A DNA stretch of 64,000 bases. Source: Alphaproteobacteria bacterium (lineage in GTDB: Bacteria > Pseudomonadota > Alphaproteobacteria > Rickettsiales > SXRF01). Where the stretch lies: assembly GCA_025362975.1 (NCBI GenBank), contig JANYES010000011.1, positions 1-64,000 on the forward strand, written 5' to 3'. Position numbers and translations under genes: made by a program. Under the pieces are notes generated by a model, which saw only the letters and a program-made list of their open reading frames with translations, was not told where the DNA came from and made no database searches. This document shows positions 17,782 to 28,116 of this stretch, in pieces; within the stretch, counting starts at the first letter, position 1, and each line of letters opens with the position of its first letter.

Positions 17782-19443
17782 CTAAACGCGAACTACATGC
17801 ACTTCAATAACCGGTTTTTTATCCAGTTCTTTTTTAAGCATCTTGCGCAGGCACAAACGCACCTGTTCGGCAATCTGGTTGTCCCCTGCCCTGGCTTTGA
17901 CATTTTCCAGCGCATGAGTGATTTCGGCGATGCATTCGGCGATCAGCTCGTCGTCTTCTTTCGGGTCTAAAATGCCGGGCGCGGAAAGCTGCACGGCGGA
18001 AATCAACTCGCCGTCTTTGCCAAGAATGATGCTGGCGAAGAGCGCGCCGTCGTCGCGCAGTTTGCGGCGGGTGCGAATGATGTCGCCGTCGGTGGCGATC
18101 ATGGAGGTGCCGTCGATGGCGATGTAGCCGGACTGGACTTTGCCGATGACGCTGGCTTCCCCTTCGGCGAGCCAGACGATGGCGCCGTTGAAGGCTTCCA
18201 CGGTTTCTTTCACGCCGAGCGTTTTGGCGAGTTTGGCATGCTCATGCAGATGGCGGGCTTCACCGTGGGTCGGCACTGCGATGCGCGGGCGGACCATTTC
18301 GTACATACGCTTTAATTCGTCGCGGGCGGGATGGCCGGACACGTGGATGAAGAAATCCTTGTCCGAGATGACTTCGATTTTTTTCTCGACGAAACGGTTA
18401 TGCATATTGTTGATACGCGTTTCGTTGCCGGGGATTTTGCGCGAGGAGAAAATTACCGTGTCGCCCGGTTGCAGGCGGATGTTGGGATGGTCGCCGCGGG
18501 CGATGCGCGACAGGGCCGCGCGGGGCTCGCCCTGATTTCCGGTGCACAGGATGAGCACGTCTTTTCGCGGCAGGCTCATGACTTCCTTGTCGCTTATGAA
18601 TTCCACGTTCTTGTCGAGATAGCCGCTTTCTTTGGCGGCTTCGATGACGCGGTGGAGCGAGCGACCGGCAAGAGCGATGACTTTACCAGCGTCCTGTGCG
18701 GCCTGGATGATGGTTGAGACGCGGGCGAAGTTGGAGGCGAAAGTGCTGATGACGCAGCGCTGTTTGCAATCGGCTATAACCTTAGTGAGGTGCTTGCGCA
18801 CTTCGCCTTCGGAGCCGGATTCGCCTTCTACGAAGACGTTGGTGGAATCGCAGACCATGGCGAGCACATTGCCGTCGCCATATTTGTTGAGCTGGGCGTA
18901 GTCGGAAACCGGGCCGACGACGGGGTCGGCGTCAAATTTCCAGTCGCCGGTGTGCATGACGGTGCCGACTTCGGTGCGGATGGCGACGGCCTGCATTTCC
19001 GGGATGGAGTGGGTCAGTTCGATCAGCTCGATGGCGAATGGCCCGATTTCGGCGGTGCTGCCGACTGGCATTTCATAGACTTTAGGCTTGCTGCCGGGGC
19101 CCATTTCGGAAAGCTTGTGGTGCAGGAAGGACGCCGTAAAGGGCGTCGCGTAAATCGGGCAGCCGAGGTCGCGCCAGAGATATGGCACGGCGCCGAGATG
19201 ATCTTCATGCGCGTGGGTGAGCACGAGGCCGAGCAGGTCTTTTTTGCGTTCGGTGATAAACGTAATGTCGGGCACAATGATGTCGACGCCGGGAAGGTTT
19301 TCGTTGGCAAAGCCGATGCCGCAATCAACCATCAGCCATTTGCCGCCGATGGTGTAGAGGTTCAGGTTCATGCCGATTTCGTTGGAGCCACCCAGCGGAA
19401 CGAACAGCAGCTCATCTTCGTATTTTGAAAAGTCGAAAGACAT
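17782..19443 (-). CDS. rnj: Ribonuclease J
   Basis: Metallo-beta-lactamase / beta-CASP ribonuclease (5'-3' exo and endo activity) of 553 residues, acting in mRNA decay and rRNA maturation. The zinc motif HAHEDHLGAVPY is at about residues 73-84. Later motifs include MHTGDWKFD and HVSGHPARDEL, with the beta-CASP region between. RNase J downstream of birA-coaX is a typical alphaproteobacterial arrangement; here the 19673 plus-strand gene has been inserted between coaX and rnj. Confidence 0.95.
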   Translation of the reverse strand: MSFDFSKYEDELLFVPLGGSNEIGMNLNLYTIGGKWLMVDCGIGFANENLPGVDIIVPDITFITERKKDLLGLVLTHAHEDHLGAVPYLWRDLGCPIYATPFTASFLHHKLSEMGPGSKPKVYEMPVGSTAEIGPFAIELIELTHSIPEMQAVAIRTEVGTVMHTGDWKFDADPVVGPVSDYAQLNKYGDGNVLAMVCDSTNVFVEGESGSEGEVRKHLTKVIADCKQRCVISTFASNFARVSTIIQAAQDAGKVIALAGRSLHRVIEAAKESGYLDKNVEFISDKEVMSLPRKDVLILCTGNQGEPRAALSRIARGDHPNIRLQPGDTVIFSSRKIPGNETRINNMHNRFVEKKIEVISDKDFFIHVSGHPARDELKRMYEMVRPRIAVPTHGEARHLHEHAKLAKTLGVKETVEAFNGAIVWLAEGEASVIGKVQSGYIAIDGTSMIATDGDIIRTRRKLRDDGALFASIILGKDGELISAVQLSAPGILDPKEDDELIAECIAEITHALENVKARAGDNQIAEQVRLCLRKMLKKELDKKPVIEVHVVRV

Positions 19444-19672
19444 GTTTTTTACGTTGCCAAAACCGATTAAGTGTTTATTTTATGAGGCAATTACATCGCA
19501 ACTGCCAATGAGCGCTCATTCTTACCGAGTATGGGCTGGGACAGCAAGCGTTTAATGGGGACTGCGTCTTGGTTTTCTGGGAGCCACCGTGTTGTTTTTG
19601 CGATGCTATTGACTTTGTTGGAAATATGATTAATGTGCATTAACAAATTAGCAGCAGGGGGGGCTTGTTTAT

Positions 19673-20104
19673 ATGGCGCAATTACCGGAAAAAGCGAACG
19701 ATGACATCGTCAGGATCCTGACGACTTACCGGATTGATACGAACAATCAGGCGGTGATCGATGCGTCGCACCGCTTTCTGGAGGGTGCGCTGGCATCCGT
19801 GATTGCGGCTAAACGCGCGCCTGAAAACGAAGTCGGCGCTGCCGCTACGCGCCGTTATGACGCCGCGGCACGCATGTTCAATGGCGGGGTTGCCCGCGCT
19901 GCGAGCGTGGACGATGAACTGGATAACGCCAAACCCCCTACGGCAGATGTGATTGCGACTAAGTTGGAAGCAGCCAATGTGGATGAATATTTGCATTTAG
20001 CTGGCAATGGCGTCGGCACGGGTACGGGCACGGGTATTTCAGGTTCAGCGTCGCGTCCCGGCTCGCGCGGTGGACGCAATATCCGCAGTCCGCGCGGGCT
20101 TTAA
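19673..20104 (+). CDS. Hypothetical small protein with Gly-rich tail
   Basis: Unrecognised protein of 143 residues. Residues 1-115 look helical and soluble. The tail is a Gly/Ser/Arg low-complexity stretch with the repeat GVGTGTGTG. It is convergent with coaX (stop codons one base apart) and divergent from rnj, so it breaks the usual coaX-rnj order. Upstream, TTGACT at about 19611 could be a -35 element, and an inverted repeat TTAATG-TG-CATTAA (19630-19643) lies close to the expected -10, but neither is secure. Confidence 0.65.
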   Translation: MAQLPEKANDDIVRILTTYRIDTNNQAVIDASHRFLEGALASVIAAKRAPENEVGAAATRRYDAAARMFNGGVARAASVDDELDNAKPPTADVIATKLEAANVDEYLHLAGNGVGTGTGTGISGSASRPGSRGGRNIRSPRGL

Positions 20105-20105
20105 G

Positions 20106-20885
20106 CTATTTTTCCTGATTCAGGCGGTAGAGATCTTTTAAGCCGAAAATGGTGAGGTCCGGCTCCAGATGCTCAATGAGCGGAGTTGCTTTGGAGTATA
20201 GCGACGCGAGACCGCCGGTGGCGATGACTTTCATGTCTTGGCCGTATTCTTTTTTGATTCTTCCGGCGATGCCTTCGATGAGGCCAATATAGCCGTAGTA
20301 AATCCCTGACTGCATGGCGCCGATGGTGTTGGTGCCGATGGTTTTGGCTGGTTTCTGGATGGCGACGGTTGGGAGTTTGGCGGCGGCTTTTTGCAATGCG
20401 TCGAGTGAGAGGTTGACGCCGGGGGCGATGACGCCGCCGATGTAGTTGCCTTCTTTGCTGACGACGTCAAACGTCGTTGCGGTTCCGAAATCGATGACGA
20501 TGAGCGGCTGGTTATAGCGCTTCCATGCGGCGAAAGCGTTGACGAGACGGTCGGCGCCGACTTCGGCCGGGTTATCGATTTTGACCCCTACCCCGGTATT
20601 GAGCTTCAGGCGCGGGTCGCCGATGACGAGTAGTTCGCAGTTAAAGTAGCGCTTGGCGAGCTGGCGCAGATCGAAAATAGCTTGCGGGACGACGGAGGCG
20701 AGCACGGCGCCTTTGATGATGGCGCGCTTGATGCCAGCATGTTCGAGCACTTGGGTGAGCCAAACGCCGTATTCGTCGGAGGTGCGGCGTGCGTCGGTGG
20801 AGATGCGCCACTGGTCGCGCAGTTTGTCGCCTTCGAACACGGCGAAGACCACGTTGGTGTTACCGGCGTCGATGACCAGCAGCAT
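20106..20885 (-). CDS. coaX: Type III pantothenate kinase
   Basis: Phosphorylates pantothenate, the first step of CoA synthesis. It is an ASKHA-fold enzyme of 259 residues, the usual length. The N-terminal phosphate motif is LLVIDAGNTNVVFAVF, the middle motif is VGADRLVNAFAAW, and FGTATTFDVV (Asp) follows. It starts 3 bp after birA and ends the nuo-birA-coaX transcript. Confidence 0.95.
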   Translation of the reverse strand: MLLVIDAGNTNVVFAVFEGDKLRDQWRISTDARRTSDEYGVWLTQVLEHAGIKRAIIKGAVLASVVPQAIFDLRQLAKRYFNCELLVIGDPRLKLNTGVGVKIDNPAEVGADRLVNAFAAWKRYNQPLIVIDFGTATTFDVVSKEGNYIGGVIAPGVNLSLDALQKAAAKLPTVAIQKPAKTIGTNTIGAMQSGIYYGYIGLIEGIAGRIKKEYGQDMKVIATGGLASLYSKATPLIEHLEPDLTIFGLKDLYRLNQEK

Positions 20886-20888
20886 TGG

Positions 20889-21692
20889 TTAGACCTGTAC
20901 GGGTTCAACGGGGAAGACATCCCCGGCGTGGATCTGATGTTGCTTGCCGCTGTCGAGCTTGAGAAGCAGGCTGCCTTTGGCGTCGATGCCCTGGCAGATG
21001 CCTTCGATGATGCTGTCCGGCAGGCGCGCGCTTAAGCGCTTTTCCATGCCCCAGGCGGCGGTGGTCCATTTTTTGCGGATGGGGGCGAAGCCCTTGGTGT
21101 TCCAGAGGTTGTAGCACTCGATGAAATGATGGATGAAGCGCGAGAGAATAATTTTGGCACTGACCAGTTCGACACCGGCGTCTTTTAAGCAGGTGGCAGG
21201 GAATTCGGTGCGCGGCGGATGGCTGTCGACATTGATGCCGACGCCGACGACAACCCACGGTTTTTTACCAGAATTTGTTTCATAAGGTTGGCCGGACTGG
21301 AACGATTCCAGCAGGATTCCGCCAAGCTTACGGTCGTTAAGCACGATGTCGTTGGGCCATTTGCATTGCAGGCGGTTGCCGTCCGGCAGCAGCGATTCAA
21401 GCGCTTCGAGGACGGAGACAGCGGCGACGAAAGAGAGCTGGCTTAAATCGGCCATTGGTTTTTCCGGCTGGAGCAGCACAGAAACGAATAAATTACCATC
21501 GGATGAAATCCAGCTGCGGCCCATGCGGCCTTTGCCTTCAGACTGGTGCTTGGCCCAGATGACCGCGCCGTGGCAGCCGCCGCCCTTGGCGAGGCGCTTG
21601 GCTTCTTCGTTCGTGGAGTCCAGCGAGTCGAACGACAGCAGGTGGTAGTCATTGAGGAGGTTGGAGGTGGGTTTGGCTTTGACCGCTGTCAT
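20889..21692 (-). CDS. birA: Biotin--[acetyl-CoA carboxylase] ligase
   Basis: Attaches biotin to the AccB subunit. The catalytic signature is GRMGRSWIS preceded by HQSEGK (with Lys in place of the usual R in the GRGR motif). KWPNDIVLNDRKLGGIL follows, and a short C-terminal domain completes it. There is no N-terminal HTH, so it is a mono-functional enzyme rather than a repressor. The ATG at 21692 overlaps the nuoN stop as ATGA, giving 267 residues; a longer open frame to 21806 lies inside nuoN. Confidence 0.94.
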   Translation of the reverse strand: MTAVKAKPTSNLLNDYHLLSFDSLDSTNEEAKRLAKGGGCHGAVIWAKHQSEGKGRMGRSWISSDGNLFVSVLLQPEKPMADLSQLSFVAAVSVLEALESLLPDGNRLQCKWPNDIVLNDRKLGGILLESFQSGQPYETNSGKKPWVVVGVGINVDSHPPRTEFPATCLKDAGVELVSAKIILSRFIHHFIECYNLWNTKGFAPIRKKWTTAAWGMEKRLSARLPDSIIEGICQGIDAKGSLLLKLDSGKQHQIHAGDVFPVEPVQV

Positions 21693-23173
21693 TGCTGCAA
21701 CAATGCCTCCGCCGCGGCCTTGGCTTGCATAATCAGCGGGCTCGGGCAGAGGAAGTAGAGCAAGGTGACCAGCGTGCAGATAGCGATGCCGGTGTTGAGG
21801 AGGCATGCGTTGCAGCGGTCGAACGGTGTGGCGGGTTCGTCGAAGTAAATGACTTTGACAACTTTGATGTAGTAGTAGCCGCTGATAACGCTGGCGATGA
21901 CGGCGATGACGGCCATCCAGGTGAGGCCGGCGCCGATGGCGGCGAGAACGACGTACATTTTACCGAAGAACCCGGCGAGCGGCGGGATACCGGCCATCGA
22001 GAACATGAAGAGGCTGAATACCATCGCGAGCAGCGGGTTGGTGCGGCCGAGTCCTGCGAGGTCTTTGATGTTTTCAACATAGTGACCGTCGCGGCGCATC
22101 AACAGCACGCAGCCGAAAGCACCGGCGCTCATGAAGATATACAGCGCGAGGTAAATCAGCACGGCCTGAACGCCAGCAATGTTGCCCGAGGCGATGCCCA
22201 TCAGCATGAAACCGGCATGGCCGATGGAGCTGTAGGCAAGCAGGCGCTTGATGTTGGTCTGCATGATGGCGGCGAGCGAGCCGACGATCATAGAGGCGAT
22301 TGAGACGAAGACGAGAATCTGCGCCCACTGCCCTACCAGCTCGCCGAACGGCTGGAGCATGACGCGGGTGAAGAGGCAGAGTGCCGCGACTTTCGGCGCG
22401 GTGGCGAAAAAGGCGGTGACGGGTGTCGGAGCACCTTCATAGACATCCGGCGACCACATGTGGAACGGAACGGCGGAGGTTTTAAAACATAGGCCGACGA
22501 TGATCAGGATCATGCCGACGACGACGCCTTTGGAAACGGAGCCGTGCTCAGCAAAGAGCGTGGCGAGGTTTTCGAAATTGGTGGTGCCGGTGAAGCCGTA
22601 GACGAGCGAGATACCGAACAGCATCATGCCCGAGGCGAGCGCGCCGAGGACGAAATATTTAAGGCCCGCTTCGCTTGATTTGGCGTGATCGCGCAGGAAC
22701 GAGGCGAGCACGTAGAGCGCGAGGCTGGACATTTCAAGCGCCATGTACATGGTCAGGAAGTCGGCGGATGAAACCATGAACATCATGCCGAGCGTGGAGA
22801 ACAGCATTAAGATGACGAATTCAAACGGCCTGCCTTCTTCTTCCCGCAGCCAGCTTGAGGCCAGCAGGAGGATTAAGGAACTGGCGACTACGAGCAGGCA
22901 TTTGGCCATCGCGGCGAAGCGGTCGGCGATGAACATGCCGTTCATGATGACGACTTTGTGGCCGACGGTGCCGGTGACGAGCAGCGCGGTAATGGCAAGA
23001 ATCAGCAGGCTGGAAAAAATCATGAAATGGTCGGAGTGACGCTTGATGCGGTACACGCCGTAAATCAGCATGAACAGCGACCAGCCGCAGAGGTAGAGTT
23101 CCGGGCTAAGCGCCGAGAACTGGCTCATCCTGATATCGCCCAGCAAGGCGGTGGCAAGTGTTGCTTTGTTCAT
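21689..23173 (-). CDS. nuoN: NADH-quinone oxidoreductase subunit N
   Basis: Membrane antiporter-like subunit of complex I, probably one proton channel. It has 494 residues with about 14 hydrophobic helices. The signature MWSPDVYEGAPTPVTAFF surrounds the conserved helix, and the conserved Lys of KRLLAYSSIGHAGFML is present. The start overlaps the nuoM stop (ATGA), and its own stop overlaps birA. Confidence 0.96.
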   Translation of the reverse strand: MNKATLATALLGDIRMSQFSALSPELYLCGWSLFMLIYGVYRIKRHSDHFMIFSSLLILAITALLVTGTVGHKVVIMNGMFIADRFAAMAKCLLVVASSLILLLASSWLREEEGRPFEFVILMLFSTLGMMFMVSSADFLTMYMALEMSSLALYVLASFLRDHAKSSEAGLKYFVLGALASGMMLFGISLVYGFTGTTNFENLATLFAEHGSVSKGVVVGMILIIVGLCFKTSAVPFHMWSPDVYEGAPTPVTAFFATAPKVAALCLFTRVMLQPFGELVGQWAQILVFVSIASMIVGSLAAIMQTNIKRLLAYSSIGHAGFMLMGIASGNIAGVQAVLIYLALYIFMSAGAFGCVLLMRRDGHYVENIKDLAGLGRTNPLLAMVFSLFMFSMAGIPPLAGFFGKMYVVLAAIGAGLTWMAVIAVIASVISGYYYIKVVKVIYFDEPATPFDRCNACLLNTGIAICTLVTLLYFLCPSPLIMQAKAAAEALLQQ

Positions 23174-24675
23174 TTCTTTTTTACCCCGGCGTCAGTGGTA
23201 GGTGCGGTGATGGAGACTTGTTTGATCAGCTGGGCGACGGACGGTTCCATCGCGCTGAAATACGGTTTCGGATAAAGGCCGAGCCAGATAGTCAGCAAGA
23301 TGAGTGGAATGAAGAGCGCCAACTCGCGGCCGTTGATTTCATGCATGGAGGCGACTTCGTCGTTGGCGACGGGGCCGAAGACGACACGGCGGTAGAGCCA
23401 GAGCATGTAAGCCGCACCGAGAACGACGCCGGTGGTGGCGAAAAAGGCGACGGTGGTGTTGGCTTTGAAAATACCGAGCAGCACGAGGAATTCGCCGACG
23501 AAACCGGAGGTGGACGGCAGGCCAACCGAGGCCATCGTGAAGAACATGAAGATGGCGGCGTATTTCGGCATAACATTGACGACGCCACCGTAGCGGTTGA
23601 TTTCACGGGTGTGGAGGCGGTCATAGACCACGCCGACGCAGAGGAAGAGCGCGCCCGAGACAAGGCCGTGGCTGATCATCTGGATGATGGCACCCTCGAT
23701 GCCTTGCATGTTGAAAGCGAAAATACCGATGGTGACGAAACCCATGTGGGCGACGGAGGAGTAGGCGATCAGCTTTTTCATGTCCTGCTGCACGAGCGCG
23801 ATTAGCGAGGTGTAAATAACGGCGATGACGCTGAGTGTAAAGATCAGCGGGGCGAAGTAATGCGAGGCGAGCGGCAGCATCGGCAGTGAGAACCGCAGGA
23901 AACCGTATGCGCCCATTTTAAGCAGGATACCGGCTAGGATGACCGAACCGGCGGTCGGCGCCTGTACGTGCGCGTCGGGCAGCCAGGTGTGGACCGGCCA
24001 CATCGGGACTTTGACGGCGAAGGAAGCGAGCATGGCCAGCCACAGCATGTTCTGGACGTGCGGGGAAAGTTGCGGGGCCTGCTTGATGAGTTCCGGGATG
24101 TCGGTGGTGCCAAAGACGTTATAGAGGTAGAGGATGGCGACTAAAAAGAGCACCGAACCGGCGAAGGTGTAGAGGAAGAATTTATAGGCCGCGTAGATGC
24201 GGCGGTTGCCGCCCCAGATACCAATGATCAGGTACATCGGGATGAGCATACCTTCGAAGTAGAAGTAGAACATGATGGCGTCGAGCGAAATGAAGACGCC
24301 GATGACCATCGCTTCGAGGAGCAGGAAGTTAACCATGAAGGCGCGCACGCGGGTCTGCACGGATTCCCAGCTGCACAGGATGCAGATCGGCATCAACAGC
24401 GTGGTGAGCAGCACCATGAAGAGTGAAATGCCGTCGATGCCCAGATGGTAGGAGATGTTGAGGCCCGTTAGCCATTCGCGTTTTTCTACGAACTGGAACT
24501 CGGAGGAGCTGCTGTCAAAATTAATCCAGAGCACCAGCGACAGGGCGAAGGTGAAGATCGTCGTGAGCAGCGCGATGTAGCGGGCTTCGCTGCGGCCGCG
24601 TTCGTCGTCGTTCTTCACGAGACAGAGGATAAGGAGTGCGCCGATAAGCGGCATGAGCATGATGGTTGTCAGCAT
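23170..24675 (-). CDS. nuoM: NADH-quinone oxidoreductase subunit M
   Basis: Antiporter-like membrane subunit of complex I, 501 residues, about 14 helices. Signatures include HTWLPDAHVQAPTAGSVIL and KKLIAYSSVAHMGFV, with the conserved Lys. It starts 2 bp after nuoL and overlaps nuoN, as expected for a tightly coupled operon. Confidence 0.97.
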   Translation of the reverse strand: MLTTIMLMPLIGALLILCLVKNDDERGRSEARYIALLTTIFTFALSLVLWINFDSSSSEFQFVEKREWLTGLNISYHLGIDGISLFMVLLTTLLMPICILCSWESVQTRVRAFMVNFLLLEAMVIGVFISLDAIMFYFYFEGMLIPMYLIIGIWGGNRRIYAAYKFFLYTFAGSVLFLVAILYLYNVFGTTDIPELIKQAPQLSPHVQNMLWLAMLASFAVKVPMWPVHTWLPDAHVQAPTAGSVILAGILLKMGAYGFLRFSLPMLPLASHYFAPLIFTLSVIAVIYTSLIALVQQDMKKLIAYSSVAHMGFVTIGIFAFNMQGIEGAIIQMISHGLVSGALFLCVGVVYDRLHTREINRYGGVVNVMPKYAAIFMFFTMASVGLPSTSGFVGEFLVLLGIFKANTTVAFFATTGVVLGAAYMLWLYRRVVFGPVANDEVASMHEINGRELALFIPLILLTIWLGLYPKPYFSAMEPSVAQLIKQVSITAPTTDAGVKKK

Positions 24676-24677
24676 GG

Positions 24678-26645
24678 CTAAACTCCGAAGACCACCCAGC
24701 CGACGATGATCATAAACCCGATCATCATGGCGAAGGCATAGTGGTACACATACCCGGTCTGCAGCCGCGCGGTCTTGCTGGCGGAAAGATGGGTGACGAG
24801 CGCGACGCCATTGGGGCCGAAGCCGTCAATAATTTTTTCGTCGCCGAATTTCCAGAGAAACTGGCCGATTTTCTTTGCGCGCTGAACGAAGAGCCAGTCA
24901 TAGAGCTCGTCGAAATACCATTTGTTGAGCAGGAAGCGGTACGTCCACGGGAAGAAATTGGCGAGGCGGGCCGGCAATTTGGGGTTCACTATGTAGAACA
25001 CCCATGCTAAGGCAATGCCGCCGATGGCGACGAGCAGTGGGAGTTCTCGCACCCAGCCGGGGACATGTTCGGCTTCTTCCAGAATTGCGTAGGAGGCGAT
25101 GGTGGATTCGAAGAACTCGGAATCGGAGTTTGGCGAGACGAAGGCGAAATCGTAATAGTCGAGCGCGCCGACGAAAAGCGCCCCGAGGGCGAGCAGGATA
25201 AGCGGGCGAAGCATGATCGGCGGGGATTCATGGACGTGAGAGAGGACTTCCTGCGAGGCGCGGGACTTGCCGTGGAAGGTCATGAAGATCAGGCGCCAAG
25301 AATAAAAGGCGGTCATGAAGGCGGCGGCGATGCCGAGCCAGAAGGCATAGCGCGCAGGTTCGGTACCGGCGGCGTAGGCGGCCTCAAGAATGGTGTCCTT
25401 CGAATAGTAACCGGCGAAGAACGGCAGACCAGCGAGTGCGAGCGAACCAATCCACATATAGGTGTAGGTGATCGGCATGGATTTCCAGATACCACCCATT
25501 TTGCGCATGTCCTGTTCGCCGGACATGCCGTGTATCACGGAACCGGCCGAAAGGAAGAGCAGCGCTTTGAAGAAGGCATGGGTCATCAAATGGAACATGG
25601 CGGCGGCATAGGCGCCAACGCCGCAGGCGAAGAACATGTAGCCGAGCTGTGAACAGGTCGAATAGGCGATGACACGTTTGATGTCGTTCTGAACGAGGCC
25701 GACGGTGGCGGCGAAAAAGGCAGTCAGTCCACCAACTACAGTTACCATTTCAAGAGCTTGTTCCGAGCGCTCGAATAATGGCGAGCAGCGGCAGACCATA
25801 AAGACGCCAGCGGTCACCATTGTGGCGGCGTGGATAAGTGCGGACACTGGGGTCGGGCCTTCCATTGCATCGGGGAGCCATGTGTGCAGACCGAGCTGCG
25901 CGGATTTGCCCATCGCGCCGATGAAGAGAAGGACGCATATCAGGGTAATGGCGTGGACGTGGAAACCGAGGAAGGTGATAACGTCTGCGGCGTGGGCGTT
26001 GACGGTGCCGAAAATGTCATCGTAGCGGACGCTTCCGAAGACCATGAAGATGGCGAAAATGCCGAGCGCAAAGCCGAAATCGCCGACGCGGTTGACGACG
26101 AAAGCCTTGATGGCGGCAGCGTTGGCTTCGGGCTTTTGGAACCAGAAGCCGATGAGCAGATACGAGCACAGGCCTACCCCTTCCCAGCCGAGGAAGAGCT
26201 GGATGAGGTTATCGGATGTGACGAGCATGAGCATGAAGAAGGTGAAGAGCGACAGATACATCATGAAGCGCTGCTGGTGCGGGTCGTGGCTCATGTAGCC
26301 GACGGAGTAGACGTGTACGACAGCCGACACCCAGGTGACCACGACGAGCATGACGGCGGTGAGCGCGTCGACTCGTAAAGTCCAATCGGCGGTGAAATCG
26401 CCGGAGACGATCCAAGGCGCAATGTGGATTTTATAGATCAGGCCCGTGCCGCCGACGAGTTCGCGCCAGCCGGCAGGCGACATGGCGATGGCAGCGAATT
26501 CGCGGAAGACGACACCGGCGAACAAGGCAGAAACGATCATGCCGCCACAGGTGATGAACTGTGCGGGCTTAGGGCCGACGGTGCGCACGAGCGCGCCGGT
26601 GAGAAGTGCTGCAAAAAGCGGTAGGAATACGATTAATTCTATCAT
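24678..26645 (-). CDS. nuoL: NADH-quinone oxidoreductase subunit L
   Basis: Largest antiporter-like subunit of complex I, carrying the long lateral helix that braces M and N. The signature HTWLPDAMEGPTPVSALIHA is present, along with KRVIAYSTCSQLGYMFFA and a C-terminal amphipathic extension. Two starts are possible: GTG at 26660 (AAGGG upstream) and ATG at 26645. I prefer the ATG because MIELIVFLPLFAALL matches family N-termini; this gives 655 residues. Confidence 0.96.
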   Translation of the reverse strand: MIELIVFLPLFAALLTGALVRTVGPKPAQFITCGGMIVSALFAGVVFREFAAIAMSPAGWRELVGGTGLIYKIHIAPWIVSGDFTADWTLRVDALTAVMLVVVTWVSAVVHVYSVGYMSHDPHQQRFMMYLSLFTFFMLMLVTSDNLIQLFLGWEGVGLCSYLLIGFWFQKPEANAAAIKAFVVNRVGDFGFALGIFAIFMVFGSVRYDDIFGTVNAHAADVITFLGFHVHAITLICVLLFIGAMGKSAQLGLHTWLPDAMEGPTPVSALIHAATMVTAGVFMVCRCSPLFERSEQALEMVTVVGGLTAFFAATVGLVQNDIKRVIAYSTCSQLGYMFFACGVGAYAAAMFHLMTHAFFKALLFLSAGSVIHGMSGEQDMRKMGGIWKSMPITYTYMWIGSLALAGLPFFAGYYSKDTILEAAYAAGTEPARYAFWLGIAAAFMTAFYSWRLIFMTFHGKSRASQEVLSHVHESPPIMLRPLILLALGALFVGALDYYDFAFVSPNSDSEFFESTIASYAILEEAEHVPGWVRELPLLVAIGGIALAWVFYIVNPKLPARLANFFPWTYRFLLNKWYFDELYDWLFVQRAKKIGQFLWKFGDEKIIDGFGPNGVALVTHLSASKTARLQTGYVYHYAFAMMIGFMIIVGWVVFGV

Positions 26646-26664
26646 GCCGTTTTCGTGCACTGGG

Positions 26665-26991
26665 TCAGCCCTTCATCAAATTAACGTCTTCGACCGCAAT
26701 GGTGCCGCGGTTGCGGAAGTAGATTACGAGAATAGCAAGGCCAATGGCGGCTTCAGCGGCGGCGACGGTGAGGACGAACATGGCGAAGATTTGTCCGGCC
26801 ATGTCGCCGAGCATGACCGAGAAGGCCACAAAGTTGATATTGACCGACAGCAGGATCAACTCGATCGACATCAGGATAGTGATGATATTCTTTCGGTTGA
26901 TGAAAATGCCGCAGATGCCGAGGGTGAAAAGGATGCTCGACAGCACTAGATAGTGGAAAATGCCGATATGGCCGAAGAATGCCTGGTTCAT
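26665..26991 (-). CDS. nuoK: NADH-quinone oxidoreductase subunit K
   Basis: Small three-helix membrane subunit of complex I (108 residues, ND4L equivalent). The buried Glu residues involved in proton transfer are in [17 protein letters not shown] and [10 protein letters not shown]. The ATG at 26991, with GGGGA upstream, is preferred over a longer reading from 27039 because that extension is hydrophilic and overlaps the nuoJ end. Confidence 0.96.
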   Translation of the reverse strand: MNQAFFGHIGIFHYLVLSSILFTLGICGIFINRKNIITILMSIELILLSVNINFVAFSVMLGDMAGQIFAMFVLTVAAAEAAIGLAILVIYFRNRGTIAVEDVNLMKG

Positions 26992-27007
26992 GTTAGATTC
27001 CCCATAC

Positions 27008-27625
27008 TCATATTCCTTGGCCCGACTTGACTTTGACAATGCTCATGCCTTCTGACGGCTTACGGGCGAGCTGCTGGGAGATAACCTGCTTGCGCACACC
27101 GCGGCGAGTACGCAGCGTAAGCACGATGGCGCCGATCATGGCGATGAGCAGGATGATGCCCGACATCTGGAACGGCAGCAAATAATAGGTGTAGAGCATA
27201 TTGCCGATGGCCTGGGTGTTGGTCGTGTCCGGAACCGGTTGGGCGAGAGGCGCGAGCGCATGGGTGGTGCGCACTGAAGCGTAGAGCACGACGAAGAGTT
27301 CGAAGAACACGATGAGCGCGACGGCAATGCCCATCGGCAGGTGTTTTTTGAAAGACGAGCGCATCTCGACCACGTCGATATCGAGCATCATGACAACGAA
27401 GAGGAAGAGCACGGCGACCGCGCCGACATACACGATGACGAGCGTCATGGCGAGGTATTCGGCGCCGATAAGGATAAACAAGCCCGCGGTGGAGAAGAAT
27501 GCGAGGATAAGGAACAGCACAGAATGCACAGGGTTCTTCGAAGAAATAACCTTGACCGCCGAGACGACGGTGATCAGCGAGAACAGGTAGAAAATAACGG
27601 TGGGAATAAGTTCGGAGATTTCCAT
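27008..27625 (-). CDS. nuoJ: NADH-quinone oxidoreductase subunit J
   Basis: Membrane subunit of complex I (205 residues, ND6 equivalent) with five helices. The conserved segment [18 protein letters not shown] and the pi-bulge helix region [19 protein letters not shown] are clear. The start codon shares a base with the nuoI stop (TAATG). The C-terminal tail is basic and cytoplasmic. Confidence 0.96.
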   Translation of the reverse strand: MEISELIPTVIFYLFSLITVVSAVKVISSKNPVHSVLFLILAFFSTAGLFILIGAEYLAMTLVIVYVGAVAVLFLFVVMMLDIDVVEMRSSFKKHLPMGIAVALIVFFELFVVLYASVRTTHALAPLAQPVPDTTNTQAIGNMLYTYYLLPFQMSGIILLIAMIGAIVLTLRTRRGVRKQVISQQLARKPSEGMSIVKVKSGQGI

Positions 27626-28116
27626 TAGCGGTACTCTGCGTCAGCTTTCAGATTGGCAGCAAGGGCCGGTTCCCAGCGGTCGCCGTTGGCAAGCAGCTTA
27701 TCTTTGTTGTAGAACAGCTCTTCGCGGGTTTCCACGGCGTATTCGAAGTTCGGCCCTTCGACGATCGCGTCGACCGGGCAGGCTTCCTGGCAGAAGCCGC
27801 AATAGATGCATTTGGTCATGTCGATGTCGTAGCGCGTGGTGCGGCGGGAACCGTCGGCGCGGCTTTCGGCTTCGATGGTTATAGCTTGGGCGGGGCAAAT
27901 CGCTTCGCACAGCTTGCAGGCGATGCAGCGTTCTTCGCCGTTAGGGTAGCGGCGCAGCGCGTGTTCACCGCGGAAGCGCGGGGAAAGCGGACCTTTTTCG
28001 TATGGGTAATTGATGGTGACGGGTTTCTTGAAGAAGTATTTCAGCGTGAGCGCGAAGCCGCGCACCAGTTCGGCCAGCAGGAAAGAACGCGCGATTTTGT
28101 CGAGACGGACGGCCAT
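27625..28116 (-). CDS. nuoI: NADH-quinone oxidoreductase subunit I
   Basis: Peripheral-arm subunit holding clusters N6a and N6b. Two 4Fe-4S motifs are seen: [12 protein letters not shown] and [12 protein letters not shown]. The 163-residue length and the N-terminal amphipathic helix fit the family. It normally follows nuoH directly, but here dedA lies in between; the nuoI start overlaps the dedA stop by one base (TGATG). Confidence 0.97.
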   Translation of the reverse strand: MAVRLDKIARSFLLAELVRGFALTLKYFFKKPVTINYPYEKGPLSPRFRGEHALRRYPNGEERCIACKLCEAICPAQAITIEAESRADGSRRTTRYDIDMTKCIYCGFCQEACPVDAIVEGPNFEYAVETREELFYNKDKLLANGDRWEPALAANLKADAEYR